Source: Chlorobium sp. (GTDB lineage Bacteria > Bacteroidota > Chlorobiia > Chlorobiales > Chlorobiaceae). From it: 64,000 nt of DNA. Under the pieces are notes generated by a model that worked only from the letters and a program-made list of their open reading frames with translations, searched no databases and was not told the DNA's origin. Positions 1 to 8,659 of this stretch are shown here, piece by piece (the stretch's first letter is position 1; every line of letters starts with the position of its first letter). A program made the position numbers and the translations under genes. The stretch covers positions 97,109 through 161,108 of the forward strand of contig SZXW01000007.1 of assembly GCA_005862285.1 (NCBI GenBank), written 5' to 3'.

Positions 1-158
1 CGTCCATGGATGATTTTTGCCGCATGGTATTTTCCTTTACCCGCACTGAATAAGCTCCTGAAAGATTCCGCAATTTTTTCCACGACCTCAAAACCCACAT
101 TGTGCCGGGTTCCAAGATAGCGGGATTCCGGATTTCCAAGACCGACAAGTAATTTCAT
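1..158 (-). CDS. pth: Peptidyl-tRNA hydrolase, N-terminal part (cut by window edge)
   Basis: The reverse strand opens at an ATG (complement of 156-158) and stays open to the window edge, giving about 52 residues. It begins [20 protein letters not shown], which matches the Pth family start: the VGLGNP strand followed by Y-x-x-TRHN(V/A)G, in which the Asn and the catalytic His of the family lie. Pth hydrolyses the ester bond of peptidyl-tRNAs released from stalled ribosomes, in the cytosol. The C-terminal two thirds lie outside the window. It diverges from hppA across a 322-bp gap. Confidence 0.9.
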   Translation of the reverse strand, partial: MKLLVGLGNPESRYLGTRHNVGFEVVEKIAESFRSLFSAGKGKYHAAKIIHG

Positions 159-480
159 GGCATTCAGCAAAAATTTTTCGAGAGGGCTTGAAGGTTTCAA
201 GTTCCCGGATGAGTTAAAAAGAGAATAGAATATAGCAGAGTGATCAATCAATCAGGAAATGAAGATTGATGTTATCCGGTAAAACAGCCTCATGAAACGT
301 GCATCACGATATTTTATATGGCTGTATAATCACAAGACGACTGTAAAAAGCATATTGAGAATCGTGAAAAAAGTTGCAAATTACAGCTCCCTGCATACAA
401 CGGGGTTGTTCCTTGTAATAACTCTGCTGGAAAAATCCTTTTTCCGGTGCAATGAAAAAAAACAGTGAAAAAACAGTGCA
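159..480. other. Divergent intergenic region pth / hppA
   Basis: The 322 bp between the divergent pth and hppA starts hold no convincing gene. The last 35 bp contain a short direct duplication: GTGCAATGAAAAAAA occurs at about 449-463 and again at 476-490, where it includes the hppA start. The first copy opens a 10-codon frame at 452 whose TGA (482-484) overlaps the hppA ATG (481-483). No clear Shine-Dalgarno sequence precedes either ATG. Confidence 0.5.
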
Positions 481-2907
481 ATGAAAAAAACGTTTAAAGT
501 GACGTGGTGGGCCAGAGCTGTTTCGGTTCTGGGAGGCCTCGGGATTTTGCTGCAGGCGCAGAACGCCTTTGCAAGCGAGGCTGATCTTGTATTACCGGAT
601 TTGAATTCGGTAACGTTTCTTGGGGGGATTCCGGGACATACCCTGTTGATGTACGGCCTTTTTGTATGTCTTTTTGGTGTTTTATTCGGCGTTGTACAGT
701 ACATGGGTATCCGCAACCTGCCCGTACACAGTGCCATGCGCGAGATCAGTGAGCTGATTTACGAAACCTGCAAGACCTATCTGATCACTCAGGGAAAGTT
801 CATTCTCATCCTCTGGGTGCTTGTCGGCGCGATTATTGTTGCCTACTTCGGCTGGCTCAGCCAGTTGGCTGTAACCAAGGTCATCTTCATCCTGATATGC
901 AGCCTGATCGGTATTGTCGGAAGCTACACGGTTGCATGGTTCGGCATGAGGATCAACACTTTCGCCAACTCGAGAACAGCCTTTGCAAGCCTCGGTGGAA
1001 AACCGTTCCCGACCTATGCCATTCCGCTCAGAGCAGGTATGAGCATCGGTATGCTGCTGATCAGCATCGAACTCTTTGTCATGCTTTGCATTCTTCTTTA
1101 TGTTCCCAACGATTACGCAGGCCCTTGCTTCATCGGTTTTGCGATCGGTGAATCGCTCGGCGCTTCGGTGCTTCGTATCGCCGGCGGTATCTTCACCAAG
1201 ATTGCCGATATCGGTTCCGACCTCATGAAGATCGTTTTCAAGATCAAGGAAGACGATGCCCGCAACCCCGGTGTTATCGCCGACTGTACCGGTGACAACG
1301 CCGGTGATTCTGTCGGACCTACGGCTGACGGTTTCGAAACCTACGGTGTAACCGGCGTCGCCCTGATCTCTTTCATTCTGCTCGCCATCAAGGACCCGAT
1401 CATTCAGGTCATGCTTCTTGTCTGGATTTTCGCCATGCGTCTTGTCATGATCCTTGCCAGCGCTCTTTCCTACGGGCTCAATGCCGCCCTTGCCAAGGCG
1501 AAATACGGCAATGCTGACGAGATGAATTTCGAAAAGCCTCTGATCACCCTTGTCTGGCTTACCTCCATTGTTTCGATCGTGCTTACCTATGCGGCATCCT
1601 TCTACCTGATCCGTACGCTTGGCGACGGGACCATGTGGTGGAAGCTCGCATCGATCATCACCTGCGGCACGGTTGCCGGAGCCCTGATTCCAGAGCTGGT
1701 CAACCGCTTTACCTCCACCGAGTGTGCCCATGTGCGCAACGTGGTGCAGTGCTCGAAAGAAGGTGGAGCCCCGCTGAATATTCTGGCAGGTCTCGTTGCC
1801 GGTAATTTCAGCGCCTACTGGATGGGATTAGCCATTCTTGCGCTTATGGGTGCAGCATACGGCTTCAGCACGCTCGGCCTCGATGTCATGATGCTTGCTC
1901 CTTCGGTTTTCGCCTTCGGTCTCGTGGCGTTCGGCTTCCTGAGCATGGGCCCGGTCACGATTGCAGTCGACTCCTACGGTCCGGTAACCGACAATGCCCA
2001 GTCTGTCTATGAGCTTTCGCTGATCGAAACGCTTCCGAACGTAAAGCAGAACATCCAGAGCGAGTTCGGTTTCCAGCCCAACTTCGACAATGCAAAACGT
2101 TATCTTGAAGCAAATGATGGTGCCGGCAATACTTTCAAGGCAACGGCAAAGCCGGTGCTGATCGGTACCGCCGTGGTCGGTTCGACGACCATGATTTTTT
2201 CTATTATCATGATTCTGACGAAAGGACTCAGCCCTGATCTGATCGGGAACCTGTCGATTCTTCATCCTCCGTTCCTGCTCGGCCTTCTTGCCGGAGGTGC
2301 GGTCATTTACTGGTTCACCGGGGCGTCTATGAATGCTGTGACCACCGGTGCTTACTATGCCGTCGAGTTCATCAAGAAGAACATCAAGCTCGAAGGCGTT
2401 ATAAAAGCCTCGGTCGAGGACAGCAAGAAGGTTGTTGAGATTTGCACGAAGTTCGCCCAGAAAGGCATGATCAACCTTTTCCTTGCCATCTTCTTCAGCA
2501 CGCTCGCCTTTGCCTTCCTCGATTCGTATTTCTTTATCGGCTATCTCGTCTCGATCGCCCTTTTCGGTCTCTATCAGGCAATCTTCATGGCCAACGCCGG
2601 CGGTGCCTGGGATAACGCGAAGAAGGTCGTTGAGACTGAGCTTAATGCAAAAGGCACAGAGCTTCACGACGCCACCATCGTGGGTGACACGGTCGGCGAT
2701 CCGTTCAAGGATACCTCTTCGGTGGCCCTGAACCCGATCATCAAGTTCACCACCCTGTTCGGTCTGCTTGCCATTGAACTGGCCATCAAGCTTTCAGTGG
2801 ATCAGAAACCCCTGGTGTTGGGTCTTGCAGTGCTCTTTTTTGTACTGTCGATGGTCTATGTCACCCGTTCCTTCTACTCGATGAGGATCAAGGTGGACGC
2901 TCACTGA
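481..2907 (+). CDS. hppA: Divergent K+-independent H+-translocating membrane pyrophosphatase
   Basis: 808 residues with about 16 predicted membrane segments. The enzyme couples hydrolysis of cytosolic PPi to ion pumping across the inner membrane. The PPi/Mg-binding loop lies at about residues 258-289 (DDARNPGVIADC then GDNAGDSVGPTADGFETYG) and differs from the canonical DNVGDCAGMAADLFESY. The second acidic loop is at about 496-505 (VDSYGPVTDN), and a third near the C-terminus reads GGAWDNAKK...GDTVGDPFKDT. GNTFKATAKP at 550-558 has Lys553 at the position that makes canonical enzymes K+-independent. This agrees with the published divergent subgroup that includes a Chlorobium limicola enzyme, which pumps H+ but not Na+ and is inhibited by Na+; assignment to it is by motif only. 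The start is uncertain because no Shine-Dalgarno is visible. A strong terminator follows. Confidence 0.93.
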   Translation: MKKTFKVTWWARAVSVLGGLGILLQAQNAFASEADLVLPDLNSVTFLGGIPGHTLLMYGLFVCLFGVLFGVVQYMGIRNLPVHSAMREISELIYETCKTYLITQGKFILILWVLVGAIIVAYFGWLSQLAVTKVIFILICSLIGIVGSYTVAWFGMRINTFANSRTAFASLGGKPFPTYAIPLRAGMSIGMLLISIELFVMLCILLYVPNDYAGPCFIGFAIGESLGASVLRIAGGIFTKIADIGSDLMKIVFKIKEDDARNPGVIADCTGDNAGDSVGPTADGFETYGVTGVALISFILLAIKDPIIQVMLLVWIFAMRLVMILASALSYGLNAALAKAKYGNADEMNFEKPLITLVWLTSIVSIVLTYAASFYLIRTLGDGTMWWKLASIITCGTVAGALIPELVNRFTSTECAHVRNVVQCSKEGGAPLNILAGLVAGNFSAYWMGLAILALMGAAYGFSTLGLDVMMLAPSVFAFGLVAFGFLSMGPVTIAVDSYGPVTDNAQSVYELSLIETLPNVKQNIQSEFGFQPNFDNAKRYLEANDGAGNTFKATAKPVLIGTAVVGSTTMIFSIIMILTKGLSPDLIGNLSILHPPFLLGLLAGGAVIYWFTGASMNAVTTGAYYAVEFIKKNIKLEGVIKASVEDSKKVVEICTKFAQKGMINLFLAIFFSTLAFAFLDSYFFIGYLVSIALFGLYQAIFMANAGGAWDNAKKVVETELNAKGTELHDATIVGDTVGDPFKDTSSVALNPIIKFTTLFGLLAIELAIKLSVDQKPLVLGLAVLFFVLSMVYVTRSFYSMRIKVDAH

Positions 2908-2929
2908 GCGATACAAACATCGCAACCAG

Positions 2930-2963
2930 AAAGGGAGGTGCAGCAATGCGCCTCCCTTTTTTT
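2930..2963 (+). terminator. Rho-independent terminator of hppA
   Basis: AAAGGGAGG (2930-2938) pairs with CCTCCCTTT (2951-2959) around a 12-nt loop, and the T run continues to 2963. It begins 22 bp after the hppA stop. The hairpin also contains an ATG at 2946 in frame with umuD, which argues that umuD does not start there. Confidence 0.85.
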
Positions 2964-3080
2964 ATTCCCGCCTTTTTGCTTTCATCACAGCGTTCGGTAT
3001 ATAGGAGGTATGGATGTCAGGAAAGCATTAAATTGTCCGGGATACCGATGAAACTCTGCAGAGTGCATAAAGGCGGCGTT

Positions 3081-3500
3081 ATGGATTTCTATTCGGCCGA
3101 CCTCTCCACCGAACTTTCCCTGCCTTTTGCCGAAACCGGCGTAGCTGCGGGATTTCCGTCGCCGGCCGACGATTTCATGGAGCTCAGCCTCGACCTCAAC
3201 AAGGCACTTATCCAGCATCCTGCAGCCACTTTTTATGCAAGGGTGAAAGGAACATCCATGACCGACGCAGGTATCGAAGACGGGGATATTCTCCTGATCG
3301 ACAAGTCCCTCGACCCGAAAGACGGCGATATCGCGGTCTGTTTCCTCGACGGGGAGTTCACCGTCAAGCGTATCGCATGCAGGGAAGAGGGCCTTTTCCT
3401 GGTTCCGGCGAACAATGAGTTCCGGCCCATCAGGATCACAGATGAGAACGATTTCCTAGTCTGGGGGGTCGTGACCTACATCATCCACAAGGCACGTTAA
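3081..3500 (+). CDS. umuD: UmuD-type S24 autopeptidase subunit of DNA polymerase V
   Basis: 139 residues, exactly the usual UmuD length. After self-cleavage UmuD' pairs with UmuC to form the error-prone polymerase Pol V. The Ala-Gly cleavage site is in VAAGFPSPADDF near residue 20. The nucleophilic Ser lies in VKGTSMTDAGI and the general-base Lys in FTVKRI. The ATG at 3081 is preferred because an AAAGG lies just upstream and the length fits. In-frame ATGs at 3048 and 2946 would add 11 or 45 residues, the latter beginning inside the hppA terminator. umuC follows after 12 bp with GGAGG between, so the two are co-transcribed. No recognised SOS box was identified. Confidence 0.9.
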   Translation: MDFYSADLSTELSLPFAETGVAAGFPSPADDFMELSLDLNKALIQHPAATFYARVKGTSMTDAGIEDGDILLIDKSLDPKDGDIAVCFLDGEFTVKRIACREEGLFLVPANNEFRPIRITDENDFLVWGVVTYIIHKAR

Positions 3501-3512
3501 GGAGGGCTCACC

Positions 3513-4793
3513 ATGTTTGCCCTGGTTGACTGCAACAATTTCTACGTTTCATGCGAGCGGGTTTTCAATCCTGCGCTCTGCGGCAGACCGGTGGTGGTGC
3601 TTTCCAACAACGACGGCTGCTTCATCGCCCGTTCGGAGGAGGCCAAGGCGATCGGGCTCGGCATGGGAGCCCCTGCCTTCAAGAGCGAGCATTTGCTCCG
3701 CAGGCACAAGGTGGCACTCTATTCGGCAAATTTCACCCTCTACGGCGACATGTCCGCCCGCGTCATGAACACGCTTGCCGGATTTTCGCCTGATATCGAG
3801 ATCTATTCCATAGACGAATGTTTTCTCGGCCTCGATGGCTTCGGGCGCTTCGACCTCGAAGAGTATGCCCGCCGGATACGCCGGACGGTGCACCGAAACA
3901 CCGGCATTCCCGTCAGTATCGGTATAGGGCCGACGAAAACCCTCGCCAAGGCGGCAAACCGCATGGCGAAGAAAAACCATGCCCTGCAGGGCGTCGCCAT
4001 ACTGCGGTCCGAAGCAGATATCCATGCAGCCCTGAAAACCATGGATGTCGAACAAGTCTGGGGAATCGGTCACCGCTACGCAGCATTCCTGCAGGAGAGA
4101 GATGTTTATACCGCGCTCGATTTCGCCCGGCTTCCGGCGCCATGGGTGCGCAAACACCTGCATATCACCGGAGCGAGGGTGCAGGAAGAGCTGAACGGCC
4201 GTTCCTGCCTCGCGCTTGAACTGGTGCGTCCTGCGAAACAGACCATCTGCACCTCCCGCTCCTTCGGTTCGCCGGTAAGCGCATTTGAAGGGCTGCAGCA
4301 TGCCGTGGCGCACTTCACTTCGAAATGCGCCTTAAAACTGCGGCGTGAGCATTCGAAGGCATCGCTGCTGACCGTCTTTGCCTGCACCAGCCCTTTTGCA
4401 CCGAAAGAGGAGCGGTACTGGGGCACACGGACGATCGGCCTTTCCGAGCCATCGAACGATACCATCGTGCTGCTTGCCGCCGCACAGCGGACGCTCGCCG
4501 CTCTTTTCAGGACAGGGTACGCATACAAGAAAGCCGGGGTGATCGTCGGCGGCATGGTGCCCTGCGGAAGCCCCGGGCAGACAGTGCTTCCGCTCTTCGA
4601 TGAGGGAATGCTGCCGGAAAAAGAGGTTCGCTCCGGTCTGGTCATGGAGGCGATCGACCGGCTGAATGCCCGTTACGGCCCCGGCACGGTACGCATGGCT
4701 TCGGATGTCCGGTCCGGATGGAAACAGCGGCAGGAAAGGCTTTCCCCGCATTACACCACCTCCTGGAACGACATTATCGAGGTCAGGACATGA
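3513..4793 (+). CDS. umuC: DNA polymerase V catalytic subunit UmuC (Y family)
   Basis: 426 residues, typical for UmuC. It is the translesion polymerase of the UmuD'2C complex. The N-terminus MFALVDCNNFYVSCERVF carries the first catalytic Asp (DCNNFY) of Y-family polymerases. YSIDECFLGL holds the SIDE motif with the second metal-binding acidic pair, and SIGIGPTKTLAKAANRMAKK is the conserved fingers/thumb-side motif. The C-terminal part is the little-finger region plus the UmuC extension. GGAGGG sits 7-8 bp before the ATG. The stop overlaps the next start as ATGA, so the downstream DUF1848 gene is probably translationally coupled. Confidence 0.95.
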   Translation: MFALVDCNNFYVSCERVFNPALCGRPVVVLSNNDGCFIARSEEAKAIGLGMGAPAFKSEHLLRRHKVALYSANFTLYGDMSARVMNTLAGFSPDIEIYSIDECFLGLDGFGRFDLEEYARRIRRTVHRNTGIPVSIGIGPTKTLAKAANRMAKKNHALQGVAILRSEADIHAALKTMDVEQVWGIGHRYAAFLQERDVYTALDFARLPAPWVRKHLHITGARVQEELNGRSCLALELVRPAKQTICTSRSFGSPVSAFEGLQHAVAHFTSKCALKLRREHSKASLLTVFACTSPFAPKEERYWGTRTIGLSEPSNDTIVLLAAAQRTLAALFRTGYAYKKAGVIVGGMVPCGSPGQTVLPLFDEGMLPEKEVRSGLVMEAIDRLNARYGPGTVRMASDVRSGWKQRQERLSPHYTTSWNDIIEVRT

Positions 4794-5794
4794 ATCTTGC
4801 GGAAAGTAGCGGAACGGAAACGGTTGCCGGGCACACCGGAAAACCATCTCATACCAGCCGGGGAAAAAAGAACATGATCATCAGTGCGAGCCGGAGAAGC
4901 GATATCCCGGCTTTTTACAGCGGTTGGTTCATGAACCGCCTGAGAGCGGGGGAGGTGCTGGTGCGCAATCCCATGCAGCCAAGGCAGGTCAGCCGGATCG
5001 AACTTTCCCCGGACACGGTCGATGGCATTGTGTTCTGGACGAAGAATCCGGCAGATTTTCTTCAGAACCTGCCGGAAATAGATGCCATGGGGTACCGGTA
5101 CTATTTCCTTTTCACCATCACGCCTTACGGCAGCACTATCGAGCCCGGACTTCCCGGAAAGCAATCGGTTATTGAAACCTTCCGGCAGCTCTCCGGAATG
5201 ATCGGGCCGGAAAGAACGGTCTGGCGGTACGACCCCGTTATCCTGACACCGGAACTGACGCCCGAATTGCATACAAAGGCGTTCGAGCGGCTTTCGGAAG
5301 AACTTGCAGGGTATACTGAACGGTGCATCCTGAGCTTTCTCGACGAATACCGCAAGGTGAAAGCCCGGATGCGCCATATTCCCTGGAGCCTTCCCGACAG
5401 GGCCGTCATGAGCGCACTGGCGGAACAGTTCTTCCGCACTGCGGAAGGGCATGGTATCAGGCTTTTTACCTGCAGCGAAGATATCGATCTTTCATGTTCC
5501 GGTATCGGGCACAGCCGATGTATCGACAGGGAGCTGATGGAGCGCATCGGAGGAAGAGCTTTGCAGGGCGTGAGAAAAGATCAGGGCCAGCGCAAGGCAT
5601 GCGGCTGCATGGAAAGCCGCGATATCGGAACGTATGACACCTGTGCGCACGGCTGCCTCTACTGTTATGCCATATCCAGCCATCAGGCGGTTTCCCGGGC
5701 ACGGCATTCGTTTGATCCTTTTTCACCAATGCTTTGCGACCGTCTGCGGGGCGACGAGGTCATCTCCGTTTATCCAAGCTGCTCGACAAGGTAG
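4790..5794 (+). CDS. DUF1848 family protein with C-terminal cysteine cluster
   Basis: 334 residues from the ATG at 4790, whose ATGA overlaps the umuC stop and which has GAGG 7-8 bp upstream. Family members usually begin at MIISASRRSDIPAFY, which corresponds to an alternative ATG at 4874; the first 28 residues look unconserved. Residues after ISASRRSD include IVFWTKNP, a hallmark of DUF1848. Near the C-terminus are CGC (271-273) and C-x3-C-x2-C (Cys285, 289, 292; CAHGCLYCYA), a spacing that recalls the [4Fe-4S] motif of radical SAM enzymes, though here it is C-terminal. The biochemical role is unknown. Linkage to umuDC suggests a DNA-damage response. The 3' end overlaps the convergent bfr gene by 25 bp. 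Confidence 0.85.
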   Translation: MNLAESSGTETVAGHTGKPSHTSRGKKNMIISASRRSDIPAFYSGWFMNRLRAGEVLVRNPMQPRQVSRIELSPDTVDGIVFWTKNPADFLQNLPEIDAMGYRYYFLFTITPYGSTIEPGLPGKQSVIETFRQLSGMIGPERTVWRYDPVILTPELTPELHTKAFERLSEELAGYTERCILSFLDEYRKVKARMRHIPWSLPDRAVMSALAEQFFRTAEGHGIRLFTCSEDIDLSCSGIGHSRCIDRELMERIGGRALQGVRKDQGQRKACGCMESRDIGTYDTCAHGCLYCYAISSHQAVSRARHSFDPFSPMLCDRLRGDEVISVYPSCSTR

Positions 5795-6237
5795 TTCTGG
5801 ATGCCCATCTGGCCGATCTGGTCGATCTGGGCTTCGAGCCAGTCGATATGTGCTTCCTCGTCCTTCAGGATCGATTCGAGGAGTTCACGCGTGCCGTTGT
5901 CACCGATTTCAACGGCGAGCCGGATACCGTCATTATATGAGGAAATCGCATCCTCTTCAGCCACCCTGTCGTTTTCGTGCTGCACTGCGACTTCGGAGCC
6001 GATCGATATCTTGTTCAGATTGCTGACCAGAGGAATGCCTTCGAGGAAAAGAATACGTGCAATGAGTTTTTCAGCATGCTTCATCTCGTCGATAGCGCGC
6101 TTTTCATCAGCGGAATGGAGCTTTTCGTATCCCCAGTTGCTGCACATCTCGGAATGAACGATATACTGATTGATCGCGGTCAGCTCGTCGGAAAGAAGGC
6201 TGTTGAGCTTTTCGATCATTTTCGGGTTTCCTTTCAT
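5770..6237 (-). CDS. bfr: Bacterioferritin
   Basis: 155 residues, the normal length for a Bfr subunit; 24 such subunits form an iron-storage shell. The diiron ferroxidase ligands are visible by comparison with the E. coli protein: Glu in SDELTAINQY, Glu and His in DEMKHAEKLIARILFLEG, Glu in AEEDAISSYND and Glu/His in DEEAHIDWLE. The Met of EMKH matches the E. coli haem ligand, so it is a true bacterioferritin and not a haem-free ferritin. The ATG at 6237 is preceded by a purine-rich AAGGAGAAA (complement of about 6241-6249), a good ribosome site. The 292-bp region shared with the divergent prc gene is AT-rich and shows no convincing Fur box. Confidence 0.93.
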   Translation of the reverse strand: MKGNPKMIEKLNSLLSDELTAINQYIVHSEMCSNWGYEKLHSADEKRAIDEMKHAEKLIARILFLEGIPLVSNLNKISIGSEVAVQHENDRVAEEDAISSYNDGIRLAVEIGDNGTRELLESILKDEEAHIDWLEAQIDQIGQMGIQNYLVEQLG

Positions 6238-6529
6238 ATTTTTCTCCTTGGTTCTGCTTTTCTGCTATGTTGACTATCTGATAAATATTGAATAGTAATT
6301 AAAATGACAAATCGGTTTCCTGCAACACTTTTTTCATCTCAATGTTAAACAGACAGATAAATCAGTTCTTTATTTTCAGGGAAAAATGCACATTGTTTTC
6401 CGGCTTAACGGAATGACGGATACAATGTGATCCCTTGTTGTTAAAGCTTTATTTTTTTATTGTAAATTGTTGAAGTGAATTGCTTTGATGTTGGTATTCC
6501 GCTGAAGAGGCGATCAATCCATAACTGCC
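6238..6529. promoter_or_regulatory. Divergent promoter region bfr / prc
   Basis: This 292-bp AT-rich region separates the divergently transcribed bfr and prc genes and must hold both promoters. TTGTTAAAG to TATTTTTTTATTGTAAATT around 6438-6465 is AT-rich, but no promoter could be assigned with confidence. No gene is seen here. Confidence 0.35.
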
Positions 6530-8584
6530 ATGTCCCGAAAAAATCTTCTGTTTGTTTTTATCCTGTTTCTTCTCGTAGCTCCGGCATTGGCCAGAAATAT
6601 CGGGAAGCAGGCGCCCGTTACAGCCCCGGAGGCATTACTGAAACCGACCGCAGCGGAAGAGGAGGCTGAAAAGTATATCAGCCAGTTTCTTCTGCAGAAT
6701 CACTTCAGAAAAGTTACCGTCAACGATTCTCTTTCCCAGGAGATATTCACCCGGTTTGTCGAGAATCTTGACGGTAACAAAAACTATTTTACCGCAAAGG
6801 AGATAGACAGTCTACGGAACTGCTACGGCAACCGTATTAACGAAGAATTTCTTGCAGGGAAATCCGAAACCGGTTTTGCCATCTATAACTTCTTCCTGAA
6901 AAGGGCCAGGGACAAAATGAGTTTTATGAAAGCCGTTGCCGATACTATTCATTTCAACTTTACCGTTCCCGAAACCCTCGATCTTGACCGGAAAGCAAGC
7001 CAATGGCCTGCGGACAGTGAGCAACTCGTCAATCTCTGGAAAAAAGAACTGAAATACCAATGGCTGAACCTGAAGTTTACAGGGGAAAATAAGAAACCGA
7101 TTCGCTCTACCATTGAAAAAACCCTGACAAGCCGCCTGAACCTGCTGAACAAACAGAAACCGGACGATGCCTTCCAGGCTTACAACAATGCCATAACCAC
7201 GTCATTCGATCCGCATACGAACTATTTCTCCCCGGACGAGTATGCAAATTTCCAGATCGACATGAGCCGTTCTCTTGAAGGGATCGGTGCAAAACTGCTT
7301 ATTGAAAACGAATACACCGTTGTCAACGAGGTAATTCCTGGCGGTCCTGCTTTCAGGGGTAAATTCCTGAAAAAGGGTGACAAGATCGTCAGCGTTGGCC
7401 AGGGACAGACTGGAGAATTCGTCGATGTGATCGGTTGGAGAATAAATGATGTCGTGAAGCTGATACGCGGCAAGAAAGGCACATTGGTCCGGTTGAAAAT
7501 CCTGCCTGCAAACCAGGGAGGGCGCGGACCGGCGAAGGTGGTTCAGATTGTGCGCGACAAGATCAACCTCGAAGATCAGGCTGCACAGAAGAGTGTGATC
7601 ATGCAGGATGGCAGAAAGATCGGAGTTATCACAATTCCGTCTTTTTATCTCGATTTCGAAGGACAGCGGAAGAATGCCGGAGGTTATAACAGCACTACCC
7701 GCGATGTTTCACGCATCATCGATCAGCTTGTTGCGGAGCACGTTGACGGCATCGTCGTCGATCTCCGGGACAATGGCGGAGGATCGCTGGAGGAAGCGGT
7801 GAACGTCACCGGTCTCTTTATTCCTTACGGTCCTGTCGTACAGATCAGTAATCCAAAAGGTGAAAATCTCGTGCTCAAAGATACGGACAGCCGGGTGCAG
7901 TATGGAGGTCCGCTTGCGGTGCTGGTCAACCGGTACAGTGCATCGGCATCGGAGATATTTGCGGCGGCAATCCAGGATTACGGCAGGGGAGTGATCATAG
8001 GCGAGAGAACATTCGGCAAGGGAACGGTACAAAGCCTTATCAAGCTTACAAGGCCATTCACCTCTATTGGTAAAGCACCTGAACTGGGGGAGATAAAGCT
8101 GACAATTGCGAAATTCTACCGGATTTCAGGGGAAAGCACACAGCATAAAGGAGTTGTTCCTGATATCATAATGCCTTCGATGATTGACGCAAAAACTATC
8201 GGGGAGGACACATACAAAAGCAGTTTGCCGTGGAGCACCATTCCTCCGACATTATTCAAGCCTGTAGCATCTGTCGTTCCAAACGATATCGATATGCTCC
8301 AGCAGCATTTCAAGGAACATTCCGCGAAAAATCCCAAATATCAATCCTATCTGCATGACCTCGAGGTTCTTGATGAGATCCGCCGGAAAAAATCCGTTTC
8401 ACTGCAGGAAACTGCTTTCAAGACCGAAACTGAGACGATAAAGAATATCGAAAAACAGTGGGTTCGTGAACCTGATTCCAAAAAGGATACCAGCATGAAA
8501 AAGGATGTCAGCAAGGATGTATTGCTTAACGAAGCCGCAGCCGTGGTTTCAGACCTTGCAGTGCTTAAAGCAGGATCACATTAG
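6530..8584 (+). CDS. prc: Tail-specific (C-terminal processing) protease Prc/Tsp, S41A
   Basis: 684 residues, close to E. coli Prc (682). It is a periplasmic Ser/Lys protease that degrades or trims proteins from their C-termini. A signal peptide covers residues 1-21 (hydrophobic core LLFVFILFLLV, cleavage after ALA). A PDZ domain lies at about 235-330 and the S41 protease domain at about 350-520. In NRYSASASEIF and TFGKGTV, Ser472 and Lys497 have the same 25-residue spacing as the E. coli dyad. A C-terminal helical domain follows. A second S41 protease is encoded at 62.2-63.9 kb. The gene is monocistronic with its own terminator. Confidence 0.93.
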   Translation: MSRKNLLFVFILFLLVAPALARNIGKQAPVTAPEALLKPTAAEEEAEKYISQFLLQNHFRKVTVNDSLSQEIFTRFVENLDGNKNYFTAKEIDSLRNCYGNRINEEFLAGKSETGFAIYNFFLKRARDKMSFMKAVADTIHFNFTVPETLDLDRKASQWPADSEQLVNLWKKELKYQWLNLKFTGENKKPIRSTIEKTLTSRLNLLNKQKPDDAFQAYNNAITTSFDPHTNYFSPDEYANFQIDMSRSLEGIGAKLLIENEYTVVNEVIPGGPAFRGKFLKKGDKIVSVGQGQTGEFVDVIGWRINDVVKLIRGKKGTLVRLKILPANQGGRGPAKVVQIVRDKINLEDQAAQKSVIMQDGRKIGVITIPSFYLDFEGQRKNAGGYNSTTRDVSRIIDQLVAEHVDGIVVDLRDNGGGSLEEAVNVTGLFIPYGPVVQISNPKGENLVLKDTDSRVQYGGPLAVLVNRYSASASEIFAAAIQDYGRGVIIGERTFGKGTVQSLIKLTRPFTSIGKAPELGEIKLTIAKFYRISGESTQHKGVVPDIIMPSMIDAKTIGEDTYKSSLPWSTIPPTLFKPVASVVPNDIDMLQQHFKEHSAKNPKYQSYLHDLEVLDEIRRKKSVSLQETAFKTETETIKNIEKQWVREPDSKKDTSMKKDVSKDVLLNEAAAVVSDLAVLKAGSH

Positions 8585-8610
8585 GAAAACGAAAGCATAT
8601 GCCCACAGAA

Positions 8611-8640
8611 AAAGCCGGCCTCAAAACCGGCTTTTTTTTA
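8611..8640 (+). terminator. Rho-independent terminator of prc
   Basis: AAAGCCGG (8611-8618) pairs with CCGGCTTT (8627-8634), followed by a T run. It lies 27 bp past the prc stop. The convergent argH gene ends at 8660, and the A-rich 5' flank could let the hairpin act in both directions. Confidence 0.85.
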
Positions 8641-8659
8641 TTACTTGAGAAACGGCCTT

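Noticed and set aside
682..1731. 349-codon open frame antisense to hppA
   Set aside because: Shadow of the hppA coding strand; composition is unlike a real protein and hppA is certain.
2946..3080. N-terminal extension of UmuD from ATG 2946
   Set aside because: That ATG lies within the hppA terminator hairpin, and the 139-residue form matches the family.
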